A DNA stretch of 64,000 nt from Phenylobacterium sp. (lineage in GTDB: Bacteria; Pseudomonadota; Alphaproteobacteria; Caulobacterales; Caulobacteraceae): assembly GCF_019636135.1 (NCBI RefSeq), contig NZ_JAHBYD010000001.1, positions 62,001 to 126,000 on the forward strand, in the 5' to 3' direction. Of the stretch, positions 1-8,638 are shown one piece after another (the first letter of the stretch is position 1; every line of letters starts with the position of its first letter). The notes below the pieces were generated by a model. That model did not search any database, had not been told where the DNA came from, and saw nothing but the letters and a program-made list of their open reading frames with translations. The translations under genes were made by a program, and so were the position numbers.

Positions 1-336
1 GGCGCGCCAGCCCGCAGCCTCGAGCGCGGCGAGGTTGCGCACGTCCCGCGCCCGGTTGCGCTCCACCTTGGCCACCCAATAGTCCCGGTTCTGCTGCGGC
101 ACGCGCGCGCCGCGCGCGCAGTCGTGGCCGTGCCAGAAGCAGCCGTGCACGAAGATCGCCAGCCGGCGGCCCGGCAGCACGATGTCCGGATTGCCGGGCA
201 GGTCCTTGCGGTGCAGCCGGTAGCGCGCGCCGAGCTTCGTCAGCGCCTTGCGCACCTTGAGCTCGGGCGACGTGTCGCGCCCTTTCACCCGCCGCATGAC
301 GGCCGAGCGCTTCTCCGGCCCGTAGACGTCGGTCAC
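1..336 (-). CDS. vsr: Very short patch repair (Vsr) endonuclease, C-terminus cut off by window edge
   Basis: Vsr nicks 5' of T:G mismatches that arise by deamination of 5-methylcytosine at Dcm-type sites. The reverse-strand translation from a GTG at 336 begins MTDVYGPEKRSAVMRRVKGR and continues with TSPELKVRKAL. It then carries the family hallmarks NPDIVLPGRRLAIFVHGCFW, HGHDC and NRDYWVAKVERNRARD (catalytic Asp, zinc-binding His and Cys). 112 codons are visible of a family length near 140, so only the tail is missing. An ATG at 297 would remove conserved N-terminal residues, so the GTG is preferred. No cytosine methylase partner lies inside the window; if present it is beyond the left edge. 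Confidence 0.93.
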   Translation of the reverse strand, partial: MTDVYGPEKRSAVMRRVKGRDTSPELKVRKALTKLGARYRLHRKDLPGNPDIVLPGRRLAIFVHGCFWHGHDCARGARVPQQNRDYWVAKVERNRARDVRNLAALEAAGWRA

Positions 337-354
337 CTGCCCGGCCCGCGCCGC

Positions 355-496
355 GGGGAGGGGGGACCATCGGCCAAAGGGCGGATGGCGGGAGGGGCGG
401 GATCAAGCACCGAGGTGTCGGCTCGCCCCCTCCACCACTCGCTCTTCGCTGCGCTCGGCGAGCGGTTCCCCTCCCCCGCTGCGCGTGGGAGGCAGG
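355..496. repeat. Palindromic intergenic element, CCCCCTCC/GGAGGGGG family (copy 1)
   Basis: The gap between vsr and cysK is filled by hairpin-forming sequence. It contains GGGGGACC near the left end and CCCCCTCCACCACTCGCTC and CGAGCGGTTCCCCTCCC on the right. Related copies lie at about 7926-8088, 12763-12990, 19133-19342 and 43512-43630. No ORF of its own is convincing. Confidence 0.75.
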
Positions 497-1483
497 TCAC
501 AGCCCGTCGAACAGAGGGGTCGAGATATAGCGTTCGGCGAAGCTCGGGATGATGGCCACCACCAGCTTGCCGGCCATGTCGTCGCGGCTGGCCACGTCGA
601 AGGCCGCGACCAGCGCCGCGCCCGAGGAGATGCCGACCGGGATGCCCTCGTCCCTGGCGATGCGGCGCGCCATCTGGAAGGCGTCGTCGTTGGCCACCTG
701 GACCACTTCGTCGATCGCCCCGCGGTCCAGGATCGAGGGCACGAAGCCCGCGCCGATGCCCTGGATCGGGTGCGGGCCGGGCGGGCCGCCCGACAGCACC
801 GGCGAGGCCTGCGGCTCGACGGCGATCATCCTGACGGACGGCTTGCGCGCCTTCAGCACCTGGCCGACGCCGGTGATCGTGCCGCCGGTGCCGACGCCCG
901 AGACCACCGCGTCGACGCGGCCGTCGGTGTCGTTCCAGATCTCCTCGGCCGTCGAGACCTTGTGGATCAGCGGGTTGGCGGCGTTGTCGAACTGCTGCGG
1001 CATCACCGCGCCGGGCGTCGCCTCGACGATCTCCTTCGCGCGGGCGACGGCGCCCACCATGCCCTTCTCGCGCGGGGTCAGCTCCAGCCTGGCGCCCAGG
1101 ATGACCAGCATCTTGCGGCGTTCGAGCGACATGCTCTCGGGCATGACCAGGATGATCTTGTAGCCCTTGGCCGCGGCCACGAAGGCCAGCGCGATGCCGG
1201 TGTTGCCGGACGTCGGCTCCACGATCGTGCCGCCGGGCTTCAGGACGCCCTGGGCTTCCAGGGCCTCGATCATCGCCACGCCGATGCGGTCCTTCACCGA
1301 GGCGAGCGGATTGAAGAACTCCAGCTTGGCGACCACCTCGCCCTTCGGCTTCAGCGCCGCGGTGAGGTGCGGCAGCTTCACCAGCGGCGTGTCGCCGATC
1401 AGGTCGAGCACGGAGTCGTAGATCTTGCCCCGGCCGGAGCGGCGGTAGCGCGCGGCGTCATAGCCTTTGTCGGTGGTGTCCAT
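497..1483 (-). CDS. cysK: Cysteine synthase A (O-acetylserine sulfhydrylase)
   Basis: A PLP enzyme that makes L-cysteine from O-acetylserine and sulfide in the cytoplasm. The 328-residue product has the PLP lysine in [11 protein letters not shown] (K64) and the substrate/phosphate loop TSGNTG (91-96). The glycine-rich [14 protein letters not shown] loop and the C-terminal GISSGAA phosphate cup are also present. Length fits the CysK/CysM fold. The N-terminal extension of about 20 residues ([20 protein letters not shown]) is common in alphaproteobacterial members. The ATG is preceded by AGAGG at 7-base spacing. It stands alone, flanked by palindromic DNA downstream and a non-coding gap of about 180 bases upstream. 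CysK rather than CysM is chosen on overall motif resemblance only. Confidence 0.93.
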   Translation of the reverse strand: MDTTDKGYDAARYRRSGRGKIYDSVLDLIGDTPLVKLPHLTAALKPKGEVVAKLEFFNPLASVKDRIGVAMIEALEAQGVLKPGGTIVEPTSGNTGIALAFVAAAKGYKIILVMPESMSLERRKMLVILGARLELTPREKGMVGAVARAKEIVEATPGAVMPQQFDNAANPLIHKVSTAEEIWNDTDGRVDAVVSGVGTGGTITGVGQVLKARKPSVRMIAVEPQASPVLSGGPPGPHPIQGIGAGFVPSILDRGAIDEVVQVANDDAFQMARRIARDEGIPVGISSGAALVAAFDVASRDDMAGKLVVAIIPSFAERYISTPLFDGL

Positions 1484-1663
1484 GGATGGACCTCTGGGTT
1501 GTCGGCTGCCCTTGTGGGCGCGAAACTAGGCCCACTTTGCGAAGGTCGCCAGCGCCCGCGTGAGGCTCGCCCCATGCCGTTCCTCGACCCCGCCGACATC
1601 GAGCCCTCGCGCGCTGACGGACGGCAGGGCGGTCGTGGCCGACCGGCGCCGAGGGGATGACAG

Positions 1664-2830
1664 CTATTGGGTGATGTTCCGCTTCACGTGGTTGCGGATG
1701 GCGGCGGTGATGCGGTCCTGGGTTTCGGGGTCCAGGTAGGCGTGCATCGGGAGCGCGAGCACCTTACCGGCCGCGGCTTCGGTGACGGGCAGGCCGCCGG
1801 GCTGGGGGTAGTGGCTGTAGGGCGCCTGCCGGTGCAGCGGCACGGGATAGTAGACGGCGGTGGGCACGCCTTCGGCGCGCAGGTGGGCGGCCAGGCCGTC
1901 GCGGTCGTCGGTCTCGATGACGTACTGGGCCCAGACCGAGCGGCCGCCGTCGATCACCGGCGGCACGCGGACGACGTCGCCGAGGTGGTCGGCATAGCGG
2001 GCGGCGACCCTGTTCCGAGCTTCGATCTCGTCGGCGAAGATGGTCAGCTTCTGGAGCAGGACCGCGGCCTGGATCGTGTCCATGCGGCTGTTCAGGCCGA
2101 CGCGCATGTTCAGGTACTTCGGGTCATGGTCGAAGGTGCGGCCTTCGAGGTCGGACGCCACCGCCTGGCCGTGGACCCGCAGGCTGACCAGCAGGTCGTG
2201 CAGGCGGGCGTCCTTCGACAGCACCGCGCCGCCGTCGCCGTAGCAGCCGAGCGGCTTAGCCGGGAAGAAGCTGGTGGTCGTGACGTCGGCCCAGTGGAGC
2301 GGGTGCTTGCCCCCCAGCGTGCAGCCGAAGCCCTGGGCGGAGTCGGAGATCAGCTTCAGTCCGTACCGGTCCGTAACAGTCTTGATCGCGGGGTAGTCGG
2401 CGGGCTGGCCGAAGAGGTCGACCGCGATGACGGCCCGCGGCGTGAGCTTGCCTTCGGCGAGGACGGCGGCGATCGCCGCGTCCAGCCTGGCCGGGTCGAT
2501 GTTGTAGGTGTCGGGCAGGACGTCGACGAAGACGGGCGACGCGCCGACCAGCGCAACGGCCTCGGCGGTGGCGGCGAAGGTGAAGCTGGGGCAGAAGACG
2601 GCGTCGCCCGGGCCGATCCCCCAGGCCATGAGCGGCAGCACCAGCGCCTCGGTGCCCGAGCCGCAGGAGAGCGCGTGCGGCGCCTGGCCGAAGGCGGCGA
2701 GCTCGGCTTCGAACCGGGCGATCTCGGGGCCCATGACGTAGGCGCCCGAGCGAACCACCTTGAGGATCGCGTCTTCCAGCGGCTGGCCCAGGCGGGCGCG
2801 CTGGGCGGCGAGGTCGATGAACGGAATCAT
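1664..2830 (-). CDS. DegT/DnrJ/EryC1/StrS-family PLP aminotransferase
   Basis: Family members transfer an amino group, usually from glutamate, to keto-sugars for LPS, capsule or glycoprotein sugars. The 388-residue product shows GSGTEALVLPLMAWGIGPGD near residues 57-76, the PLP-stacking D163 in ISDSAQGFG and the Schiff-base lysine K192 in SFFPAKPLGCYGDGGA. The C-terminal half has WAQYVI and AVYYPVPLH, typical of the sugar-aminotransferase branch. The ATG at 2830 opens straight into MIPFIDLAAQ, the usual start. No nucleotide-sugar genes are adjacent, so the substrate cannot be named. Perosamine- or QuiNAc-type synthases are possible, but so are antibiotic-type members. Confidence 0.9.
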   Translation of the reverse strand: MIPFIDLAAQRARLGQPLEDAILKVVRSGAYVMGPEIARFEAELAAFGQAPHALSCGSGTEALVLPLMAWGIGPGDAVFCPSFTFAATAEAVALVGASPVFVDVLPDTYNIDPARLDAAIAAVLAEGKLTPRAVIAVDLFGQPADYPAIKTVTDRYGLKLISDSAQGFGCTLGGKHPLHWADVTTTSFFPAKPLGCYGDGGAVLSKDARLHDLLVSLRVHGQAVASDLEGRTFDHDPKYLNMRVGLNSRMDTIQAAVLLQKLTIFADEIEARNRVAARYADHLGDVVRVPPVIDGGRSVWAQYVIETDDRDGLAAHLRAEGVPTAVYYPVPLHRQAPYSHYPQPGGLPVTEAAAGKVLALPMHAYLDPETQDRITAAIRNHVKRNITQ

Positions 2831-2891
2831 GGGCGCGGCTTATGCCCGCCGGTTGCGGCGGGACCAAGACACGGATGGTTTCGCTTGATTT

Positions 2892-3057
2892 CCCTCCCTT
2901 GATGGGGAGGGACAGCTCGCCGCGAGGCGAGCAGGGTGAGGGAGTCGCATTCGAAACGCCGGGGGTGAGGTCTCAGACAATCCCTGCGCGTCGGCGCCTG
3001 GACAACACCGCCTCACCCTGGCCGCTTCGCGGCCTGTCCCTCCCCATCAAGGGAGGG
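2892..3057. repeat. 166-bp element with 24-bp perfect terminal inverted repeats
   Basis: The left end (2892-2915, beginning CCCTCCCTTGATGGGGAGGG) is the exact reverse complement of the right end (3034-3057). Inside are the stem-loops AGCTCGCCGCGAGGCGAGC and GGCCGCTTCGCGGCC next to AGGGTGAGG and CCTCACCCT, which also form an inverted pair. A related element sits at 35777-35916. No coding capacity is seen. It resembles a pair of REP-like hairpins facing each other. Confidence 0.85.
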
Positions 3058-3225
3058 CAATCGCATATGGATGCGGGCGGCCGAAAGGCCGTCAGTCGAA
3101 CCGCGGAGATCGCGGAGATACGCAGAGGATTCCCGTGGATCCGCGACCCTCTCTGCGGGTCTCTGCGATCTCTGCGGTTCAAGAATCGGGCGGACGAGCC
3201 GCCCACAAACCATATGCGATCGCCC
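3055..3225. repeat. 171-bp CATATG-ended inverted-repeat element (copy 1)
   Basis: The ends are GGGCAATCGCATATGG and CCATATGCGATCGCCC, near-perfect inverted repeats. Inside, a roughly 29-base arm beginning GAACCGCGGAGATCGCGGAG pairs with a matching arm ending GATCTCTGCGGTTC, giving a long cruciform. A second copy of identical length lies at 29844-30014 in the opposite orientation, with 11 mismatches counted by eye. It abuts the 166-bp element on its left. No ORF. MITE-like in structure, but no transposase in the window matches it. Confidence 0.85.
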
Positions 3226-3230
3226 TGCCA

Positions 3231-4532
3231 TCAAGGGAGGGAAGGGCCCTTGTGGACCACGCCGCCCTTCATGACGAAGCCGACCTTCGTCAGGATCGTC
3301 ACGTCCTTCAGCGGGTCGCCCTGGACGGCGATCAGGTCGGCGCTGTGGCCGGGCGTCAGCGAGCCGGCGTCGGCCGAGATCTGCAGGTGGTCGGCGGCGT
3401 TGACGGTGGCGGCCTGGATCGCCTCCAGCGGGGTCAGGCCGGCCTTCACCAGCAGGGCGAACTCGCCGGCGTTGTCGCCGTGGGCCGAGACGCCGGTGTC
3501 GGTGCCGAACGCGATCTTCACGCCGCCCTCGTGGGCGCGCCGCGCCATGTCGAGCATCTTCGGGCCGGCCTCCAGCGCCTTGGCCGACTGGGCGGGGGTG
3601 AGGAAGTTGTCCGGCCCCGAGGCCACCCGGTAGACGAAATCGCCCGCCATCAGGGTCGGGACCAGGTAGGCGCCGTTCTTCCGGAAGAGGGCGATGGAGT
3701 CCTTGTCGAGGTAGGTGCCGTGCTCGATGGAGTCGCCGCCGGCCTTCAGGAAGGCGTTGATGCCGTCCAGGCCGTGGGCGTGGGCGGTGACGCGGCGGCC
3801 CATGCGGTGGGCGGTGTCGACGATGGCGGCCAGCTCGTCGTCGCTGAACTGCTGGGCCAGGCCCGCGGCGGTGTTGGAGAGCACGCCGCCGGTGGCGGTG
3901 ATCTTGATCACGTCGGCGCCCTTCTGGACCTGCTGGCGCACGGCGCGGCGGCAGTCGTCGGCGCCCGAGCAGACGGAGTTCGGCCGCAGGAGCTCCAGGA
4001 TGTCCCACCGGAAGCCGTTCGCGTCGCCGTGGCCGCCATGCACCGAGATGGCCGAGCCCGCGGCGACGATCCGCGGGCCGGGCACGTCGCCGAGCGCTAT
4101 CGCCTTGCGCAGCGCGAAGATGGCGTCGTCGTCGGCCCCCAGGTCGGCGACGGTGGTGAAGCCGGCCAGCAAGGTCCTCTTCGCGTAGCGGGCGCCGACC
4201 AGGGCCTGCTCGGCCGAGGACTGCGTCACCTCCTCGATCCGGGAATTGGGGTTCTGCTGGCCGGTGAGGTGGACGTGGCTGTCGATCAGGCCGGGCAGGA
4301 CGAAGGCGTCCTTCAGGTCCACGACCTTGCCGCCGGGCTCGGAGACGTAGCCGTCGGCGATGCGCGCCACCTTGCCGCCCTGGATCACCAGGGTCTTGTT
4401 CATCTCGACCTTGCCCGACGCCGGGTCGACCAGGACGCGTCCGGCCTGCACGAAGGTGGCCGGCTGGCTCTGCGGGATCGCCGGCGTGGCGACGGCGAAG
4501 GCCGCGAGCGCGGCGAGGAGAAGCTGTTTCAC
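3231..4532 (-). CDS. Secreted metal-dependent amidohydrolase (imidazolonepropionase-like / Xaa-dipeptidase type)
   Basis: The 433-residue product has a signal peptide of about 21 residues (MKQLLLAALAAFAVATPAIP), so it probably acts in the periplasm. The amidohydrolase metal site is complete: H86 and H88 in LIDSHVHL, the probably carboxylated lysine K210 in GADVIKITATGG, H251 in VTAHAHG, H271 in SIEHGT and D345 in AFGTDTG. The order and spacing match the group that includes Caulobacter and marine Xaa-Arg/Lys/Pro dipeptidases. Family knowledge suggests hydrolysis of the bond after a small residue in dipeptides or N-acyl amino acids; the exact substrate is not visible. It is monocistronic, with repeats downstream and a convergent-free gap upstream. 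Confidence 0.88.
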   Translation of the reverse strand: MKQLLLAALAAFAVATPAIPQSQPATFVQAGRVLVDPASGKVEMNKTLVIQGGKVARIADGYVSEPGGKVVDLKDAFVLPGLIDSHVHLTGQQNPNSRIEEVTQSSAEQALVGARYAKRTLLAGFTTVADLGADDDAIFALRKAIALGDVPGPRIVAAGSAISVHGGHGDANGFRWDILELLRPNSVCSGADDCRRAVRQQVQKGADVIKITATGGVLSNTAAGLAQQFSDDELAAIVDTAHRMGRRVTAHAHGLDGINAFLKAGGDSIEHGTYLDKDSIALFRKNGAYLVPTLMAGDFVYRVASGPDNFLTPAQSAKALEAGPKMLDMARRAHEGGVKIAFGTDTGVSAHGDNAGEFALLVKAGLTPLEAIQAATVNAADHLQISADAGSLTPGHSADLIAVQGDPLKDVTILTKVGFVMKGGVVHKGPSLP

Positions 4533-4585
4533 GGGCGGCCCCCAAAGAACGTTTCGGGGACCTTAGAGGCAGAGTCGGGGCCGCG

Positions 4586-5323
4586 TCACCGCCTGCGCTC
4601 AGGGAACAGGATCAGCGGCAGGACGGCCGTGACCGCGCCGGTCACCGCGGGTCGGCAGATCTTCGGGGTGAAGCCGCATTCGCGCGGCGTGAGGTCGGTG
4701 TCCTGGTACGTCGTCCCGAAGATGAGATGCTTCCAGCGCAGTTCGGCGCCGAAGCTCCAGTAGGTGCGGTCGGGGCGCCGCCCGGAGGCCTGATGGCCCG
4801 CCAGCGCCTTCAGGGTCACGCCCCGGCCCAGCGCATAGTCCGCCCCGCCCTCGACACGCCAGACCTGGCCCGCGCCGTAGGAGCCCTCGGGGACGTAGGT
4901 GGCGAGGCCGGTCAGCGTCAGCGGGCCTTCCCTGCGGATCAGCGAGACGCCGCCCTGGACGAAGTTCAGCGTCGGGCCGGGCGTGCGGTCGTCGGGGAAG
5001 ACGCTGGCGAGCGCCTGGAGCTTCAGGTCGGTCTTGCCGTCGAGCTTCAGCGTCTTGCCGCCGTAGACGTCTAGCTCGTAGCTGGGGCTCTGGGCGTAGC
5101 CGTAGTCGACCTCGGTGGCGAAGACGCCGGCGTACCAGCCGTCCGGGCGGAAGTGGTGGAGCACGCCCTGGACGACGGGGCGGTTCTGCGAGCTGGAGAC
5201 GCCCTGGTAGCGGTAGTCCGAGGTGAGCGTCACCTGCGAATAGAGCCCCGACTGCGCGTGGGCAGCCGGGGCGAGGAGCGCCATCGCGACAAGGGCGGCG
5301 GCGGGGAGCGCGGCGTGTTTCAT
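4586..5323 (-). CDS. TorF-family putative outer-membrane porin
   Basis: A 245-residue product with a signal peptide cleaved after about residue 23 (AHA-QSG). The mature N-terminus holds the family signature LTSDYRYQGVSSSQNRPVVQ, followed by alternating hydrophobic/polar strands typical of a small beta-barrel. Barrel landmarks include DGWYAGVFATEVDYG and LDVYGGKTLKL. The last strand does not end in the usual aromatic residue but in an Arg-rich FPERRR tail, which is slightly unusual. It is divergent from a LysR regulator 49 bases away, with a palindrome in between, so LysR control is likely. The transported compound is unknown; the family name comes from a proposed link to the Tor/TMAO field and is not a demonstrated function. 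Confidence 0.8.
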   Translation of the reverse strand: MKHAALPAAALVAMALLAPAAHAQSGLYSQVTLTSDYRYQGVSSSQNRPVVQGVLHHFRPDGWYAGVFATEVDYGYAQSPSYELDVYGGKTLKLDGKTDLKLQALASVFPDDRTPGPTLNFVQGGVSLIRREGPLTLTGLATYVPEGSYGAGQVWRVEGGADYALGRGVTLKALAGHQASGRRPDRTYWSFGAELRWKHLIFGTTYQDTDLTPRECGFTPKICRPAVTGAVTAVLPLILFPERRR

Positions 5324-5349
5324 GCCGCGGACGGTGGCGCTTCCGCATG

Positions 5350-5364
5350 TTCAGGCGTACTGAA
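5350..5364. promoter_or_regulatory. Candidate LysR operator between porin and regulator
   Basis: The 49-base divergent gap holds TTCAG-GCGTA-CTGAA, a perfect 5-5-5 inverted repeat that contains the T-N11-A pattern (T5351 to A5363) expected for LysR-type proteins. It lies just upstream of the LysR start at 5373. Which LysR protein binds it is inferred from position. Confidence 0.6.
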
Positions 5365-5372
5365 TTCGCTGA

Positions 5373-6284
5373 ATGAGTGATATCGATCTGAATAAACTCA
5401 GGCGGCTGGACGGCGGCTTGCTGCTGGTCCTCCAGGGCTTGTTGCAGATGGGTCGCGCCAGCCTCGTCGCGGAGCGGCTGGGGCTTTCGCAGCCGGCCGT
5501 GAGCCACGCGCTCGCGCGCCTCCGCGATCTGTTCGACGACCCGCTGTTCGTGCGGCGGCCGCACGGGCTGGAGCCCACGCGCCGGGCGCTGGAACTGAGG
5601 CCTCGGGTCGAGGCGCTGATCCGGATGGCCGGGGACGTGCTGAGCGACGGGTCGGGCTTCGACCCGGCCACCAGCGACCGCATCTTCCGCATCGCCGTGC
5701 CCGAGTTCGTGGCCGCCCTGATCGGCGCGGGCCTGATCAACCGGCTGAAGGACGTCGCGCCAGGGGTCTCGTTCGCCCTGGATCACCTGTCGGAGGAAGA
5801 CATCCTGCGGCCGTTGCGGCTGGGCGACGGTGAGTTCGCGATCGGCCGCTTCGGTGCGGCGCGGGCGGGCTACACTGTCGAGCCGTTCCTGGAGGACTAT
5901 TGGTGCGCGGTGGCGCGGGCCGACCATCCCGACCTCGCGGGCGGCGCGCTGACCCTCGAGCGTTGGCGCAACATCGGCCACGTCTTCGCCTGGAGCCCCA
6001 GCGAGACCGGCCAGAAGCCGACGATGGAGCCGGTGCCCGACATGGTGATGCGCGCCGCCGTCCCCGGCTGGCTGACGGCGCTCCTCATGGTGGCCTCGAC
6101 CGACGCCATCGCCACGGTCCCGCGCCGGCTGGCCGACCGTCATGCGTCCAAGCTGGGCCTCCAGGTGCTGGACCTGCCGTTCCTGCCCGAACGGTTCGCC
6201 GTCTCGGTGATGCGCCGCGCGGGCGTGGTCGACGCCGGGGCCGACTGGTTCCTGGGCGAGGTGCGCGCCGCGGCCGGGGTCTGA
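5373..6284 (+). CDS. LysR-family transcriptional regulator
   Basis: A 303-residue DNA-binding regulator. The N-terminal winged helix-turn-helix (about residues 8-65) reads RRLDGGLLLVLQGLLQMGRA, then LVAERLGLSQPAVSHALARL. The region from about residue 95 is the periplasmic-binding-protein-like effector domain, starting RIFRIAVPEFVAALIGAGL. It sits 49 bases from the divergently transcribed porin gene and probably controls that gene and itself. The effector is not predictable from sequence; the NodD/PnbR-type subfamily layout (RLRDLFDDPLFVRRPHG) is evident. Confidence 0.92.
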   Translation: MSDIDLNKLRRLDGGLLLVLQGLLQMGRASLVAERLGLSQPAVSHALARLRDLFDDPLFVRRPHGLEPTRRALELRPRVEALIRMAGDVLSDGSGFDPATSDRIFRIAVPEFVAALIGAGLINRLKDVAPGVSFALDHLSEEDILRPLRLGDGEFAIGRFGAARAGYTVEPFLEDYWCAVARADHPDLAGGALTLERWRNIGHVFAWSPSETGQKPTMEPVPDMVMRAAVPGWLTALLMVASTDAIATVPRRLADRHASKLGLQVLDLPFLPERFAVSVMRRAGVVDAGADWFLGEVRAAAGV

Positions 6285-6288
6285 GCCG

Positions 6289-7872
6289 TCAGATCTGCCG
6301 CGCGCGGCCTTCCCAGTACGGCGCGCGGACCTTGCCACGCTGGACCTTGCCGGCCTCCGAGCGCGGCAGTTCGGTCACGAAGTCGAGGCTGCGCGGGACC
6401 TTGAAGCTGGGCAGCGAGCGCCGGGCGAAATCGAGGATCTCCTGCGCCAGCGCTTCGGAGGGCTGGTGGCCGGGCTTCAGCAGGATCACCGCCTTCACCT
6501 GCTCGCCCCACTCGTCGTGCGGGACGCCGACGGTCGAGGAGTCGGCGACGGCGTCGTGCTTGATGAGCTCGTTGTCGACCTCCTGCGGATAGATGTTGAC
6601 CCCGCCGGAGATGATCGTCTCGGCGCTGCGGCCGGTGAGGAACAGGTAGCCGTCGTCGTCGAAGTAGCCCATGTCGCCCATGGTGAAGTAGTCGCCGACG
6701 CGCGACGCCTGGGTCTTCTTCTCGTCCTTGTAGTAGGTGAAGCCGCCGCCGGGCGGGAGCTGGTGGTAGATGGTCCCGGCCACGTTCGGCGGGCATTCGT
6801 TCCCGGCCTCGTCGAGGATCTTGGAGCCGAGGAGCTCCGGCTTCCTGCCCACCGAGCCCGGCTTCTTCAGCCACTCGTGGCTGTCGATCAGGAAGCCCGC
6901 GCCGCCCTCGGAGCCGGCGTAGTATTCGCTGAGCACCGGGCCGAACCATTCGATCATGGCGTGCTTCACCTCGGGCGGGCAGGGCGCCGCGCCGTGGATC
7001 AGGTACTTCACCGAAGAGACGTCGTACTGCGCCCGGACCTGGGGCGGCAGCGCCAGCAGCCGCTGGAACATGATCGGCACCAGGTGCAGGTGGCTGACCT
7101 CGTGGTCGTGGATGGCCCGCAGCGTCGCCTCGGAGTCCCACTTGTCGAGGAAGACCAGGGTCGCGCCGGCGCCCATGGAGAAGCCGACGTCGAAGGCCAG
7201 CGGGGCGGCGTGATAGGCCGGCCCCGCGCAGAGCTGCACCGAGCGGGCGTCGTAGCCGCGCAGGGCGTAGATGCCGGTGACCGGCACGACCGGGGCCGCG
7301 CGCCAGACGCCCTTGGGCCGGCCGGTGGTGCCGGACGTGTAGAGCATCTGGTTGCCCAGGACGGGATCGTCGATGTCGGCCGCGTCGAAGCCGGCCAGCG
7401 CCGCGTCGTAGTCCTGGAAGCCCTCGACGCCGCCGCCCGCGGCGACCTTCGCGCGCAGGCCCGGCGCCTGGGCCGCGGCCGGGCCGCAGGCGGCCACGCG
7501 CGCCTCGCCGAAGACGGCCTTCGCCTCGCAGTCGTTCAGGATGTAGGCGATCTCGTCGGCCGTGAGGTGCCAGTTGACCGGCGTCAGGCGGAAGCCGCCG
7601 CGGCGGCACGCGGCCCAGACCTCGATGAACTCGTGGCGGTTGGACATCACGATGGCGACCGCGTCGCCGGCCGCGAGGCCCGCGCCGCGCAGCAGCCGCA
7701 CGATCCGGTTCGCCCGGGCGTTGAGCTCAGCGTAGGTGATAGCGGTCCCGTCAGGGTCGACGACGGCGGTCTTGTCGGGCTGCAGGCTGGCCCACATCGC
7801 CGTGGTCATGCCGGTGGCGGCCGCGGCGTCCGGATCGGTCAGCCACGCGGCCCGCGCCATCACTTCGCTCAT
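6289..7872 (-). CDS. Acyl-CoA synthetase (AMP-dependent, ANL superfamily)
   Basis: A 527-residue adenylate-forming ligase that activates a carboxylic acid with ATP and loads it onto CoA. The P-loop-like motif MLYTSGTTGRPKGV is near residue 175. The adenine motif YYAGSEGG, the FTMGDMGYFDDDGYLF aspartate motif, the hinge TGRSAETIISGGVNIYP and the C-terminal lysine in LPRSEAGKVQRGKVR follow in order. The ATG is preceded by a strong GGAGGA at good spacing. The acid is not identifiable; the branch (STVGVPHDEWGEQVKAVI) is typical of fadD13-like medium/long-chain or steroid-side-chain ligases. It converges on the LysR gene, with 4 bases between the stops. Confidence 0.92.
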   Translation of the reverse strand: MSEVMARAAWLTDPDAAAATGMTTAMWASLQPDKTAVVDPDGTAITYAELNARANRIVRLLRGAGLAAGDAVAIVMSNRHEFIEVWAACRRGGFRLTPVNWHLTADEIAYILNDCEAKAVFGEARVAACGPAAAQAPGLRAKVAAGGGVEGFQDYDAALAGFDAADIDDPVLGNQMLYTSGTTGRPKGVWRAAPVVPVTGIYALRGYDARSVQLCAGPAYHAAPLAFDVGFSMGAGATLVFLDKWDSEATLRAIHDHEVSHLHLVPIMFQRLLALPPQVRAQYDVSSVKYLIHGAAPCPPEVKHAMIEWFGPVLSEYYAGSEGGAGFLIDSHEWLKKPGSVGRKPELLGSKILDEAGNECPPNVAGTIYHQLPPGGGFTYYKDEKKTQASRVGDYFTMGDMGYFDDDGYLFLTGRSAETIISGGVNIYPQEVDNELIKHDAVADSSTVGVPHDEWGEQVKAVILLKPGHQPSEALAQEILDFARRSLPSFKVPRSLDFVTELPRSEAGKVQRGKVRAPYWEGRARQI

Positions 7873-7925
7873 CCTGTTTCCTCCGCGCCGGTGTCATTCC
7901 CGATCTTCGAAAAAGACTTTGGCAC

Positions 7926-8088
7926 GGCCTGCCTCCCCTGCGAAGCGGGGGAGGGGGACCACTCGCCGAAGAGCGAGTGGTGGAGGGGGCGAGAGCCGCC
8001 TTTGAGTCCAGCCACGCCCCTTCCACCATCGGCTCTTCGCTACGCTCGGCCGACGGTCCCCCTTCCCCGTGAACGGGGAAGGCAGGCC
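7926..8088. repeat. Palindromic intergenic element (GGAGGGGG family, copy 2)
   Basis: Bounded by GGCCTGCC (7926-7933) and its complement GGCAGGCC (8081-8088), with the hairpin arms CCACTCGCC/GAGCGAGTGG and CGGCTCTTCGCTACGCTCGGCCG inside. Its right end touches the stop codon of the DUF2177 gene. Confidence 0.75.
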
Positions 8089-8501
8089 TACGCCGCCTTG
8101 ATCCGCCGGAACACGAAGCCGCCCACCGTAGCGCCGACCGCGGTCAGGAACGTGCCCCAGGCGACGTCGGCGAGGGTGATGTGGGTGGCCCAGACCTTCA
8201 GCGTCGCCTGGTTGGTGAGGTCGTAGGTGGCGTAGCACATGGCGCCCAGGAGGCCGCCGGTGACGGTGGTCTGCAATAGCGGCCGGTCGCGGTTGGGCCA
8301 GATCGCTAGCGCCAGGATGCCCAGGATGTAGGCCAGGTAGAAGGCGATGGCGGCCGGGAAGTCGACGGGGTCGTCGATCGGCCGCAGCACCTCGTCGAGC
8401 GTCGGGTGATAGACGCTCGGCCCGATCTGCGAGAGCCAGACGTAATCCACCGCCGCGAAGGCGACCGCGGTGGCGAGATAGGTGGCGATCAGTCTGAGCA
8501 T
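8088..8501 (-). CDS. DUF2177 family membrane protein
   Basis: A 137-residue protein with four predicted membrane spans: near residues 4-22 (LIATYLATAVAFAAVDYVWL), 50-70, 80-98 and 110-130. The pattern DYVWL...GPSVY, AIAFYLAYILGI, GALCYATYDLTN (here GAMCYATYDLTN) and VAWGTFLTAVGATVG is characteristic of DUF2177. Function is unknown; homologues recur beside CFA-like methyltransferases, DUF1295 and DUF1365, as here. The start at 8501 was chosen because the longer reading upstream runs into a family-C repeat and gives no family match. Confidence 0.85.
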   Translation of the reverse strand: MLRLIATYLATAVAFAAVDYVWLSQIGPSVYHPTLDEVLRPIDDPVDFPAAIAFYLAYILGILALAIWPNRDRPLLQTTVTGGLLGAMCYATYDLTNQATLKVWATHITLADVAWGTFLTAVGATVGGFVFRRIKAA

Positions 8502-8527
8502 TGCTGTTTCCCCCGTTCCCCTTGGAT

Positions 8528-8631
8528 CGTCATGGCCGGGCTTGTCCCGGCCATCCATGAACACGACCTCACCGGCCTACCTTCGACGCCCGCGCGTATG
8601 GATCCCCGGGACAGGCCCGGGGATGACGAGC
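8528..8631. repeat. CGTCATSSC-type inverted-repeat element (family C, copy 1)
   Basis: It starts CGTCATGGCCGGG-CTTGT-CCCGGCC and ends CCCCGGGACAGGCCCGGGG followed by ATGACGAG, two hairpins whose outer ends form a partial inverted repeat. Related copies are at 19371-19500, 23023-23151, 38887-38917, 42370-42522 and a half copy at 60748-60803. Confidence 0.75.
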
Positions 8632-8638
8632 AAAGGGG

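Noticed and set aside
1573-1662. Short frame (MPFLDPADIEPSRADGRQGG) in the cysK-aminotransferase gap
   Set aside because: Only 29 codons, no ribosome site and no conservation that can be judged.
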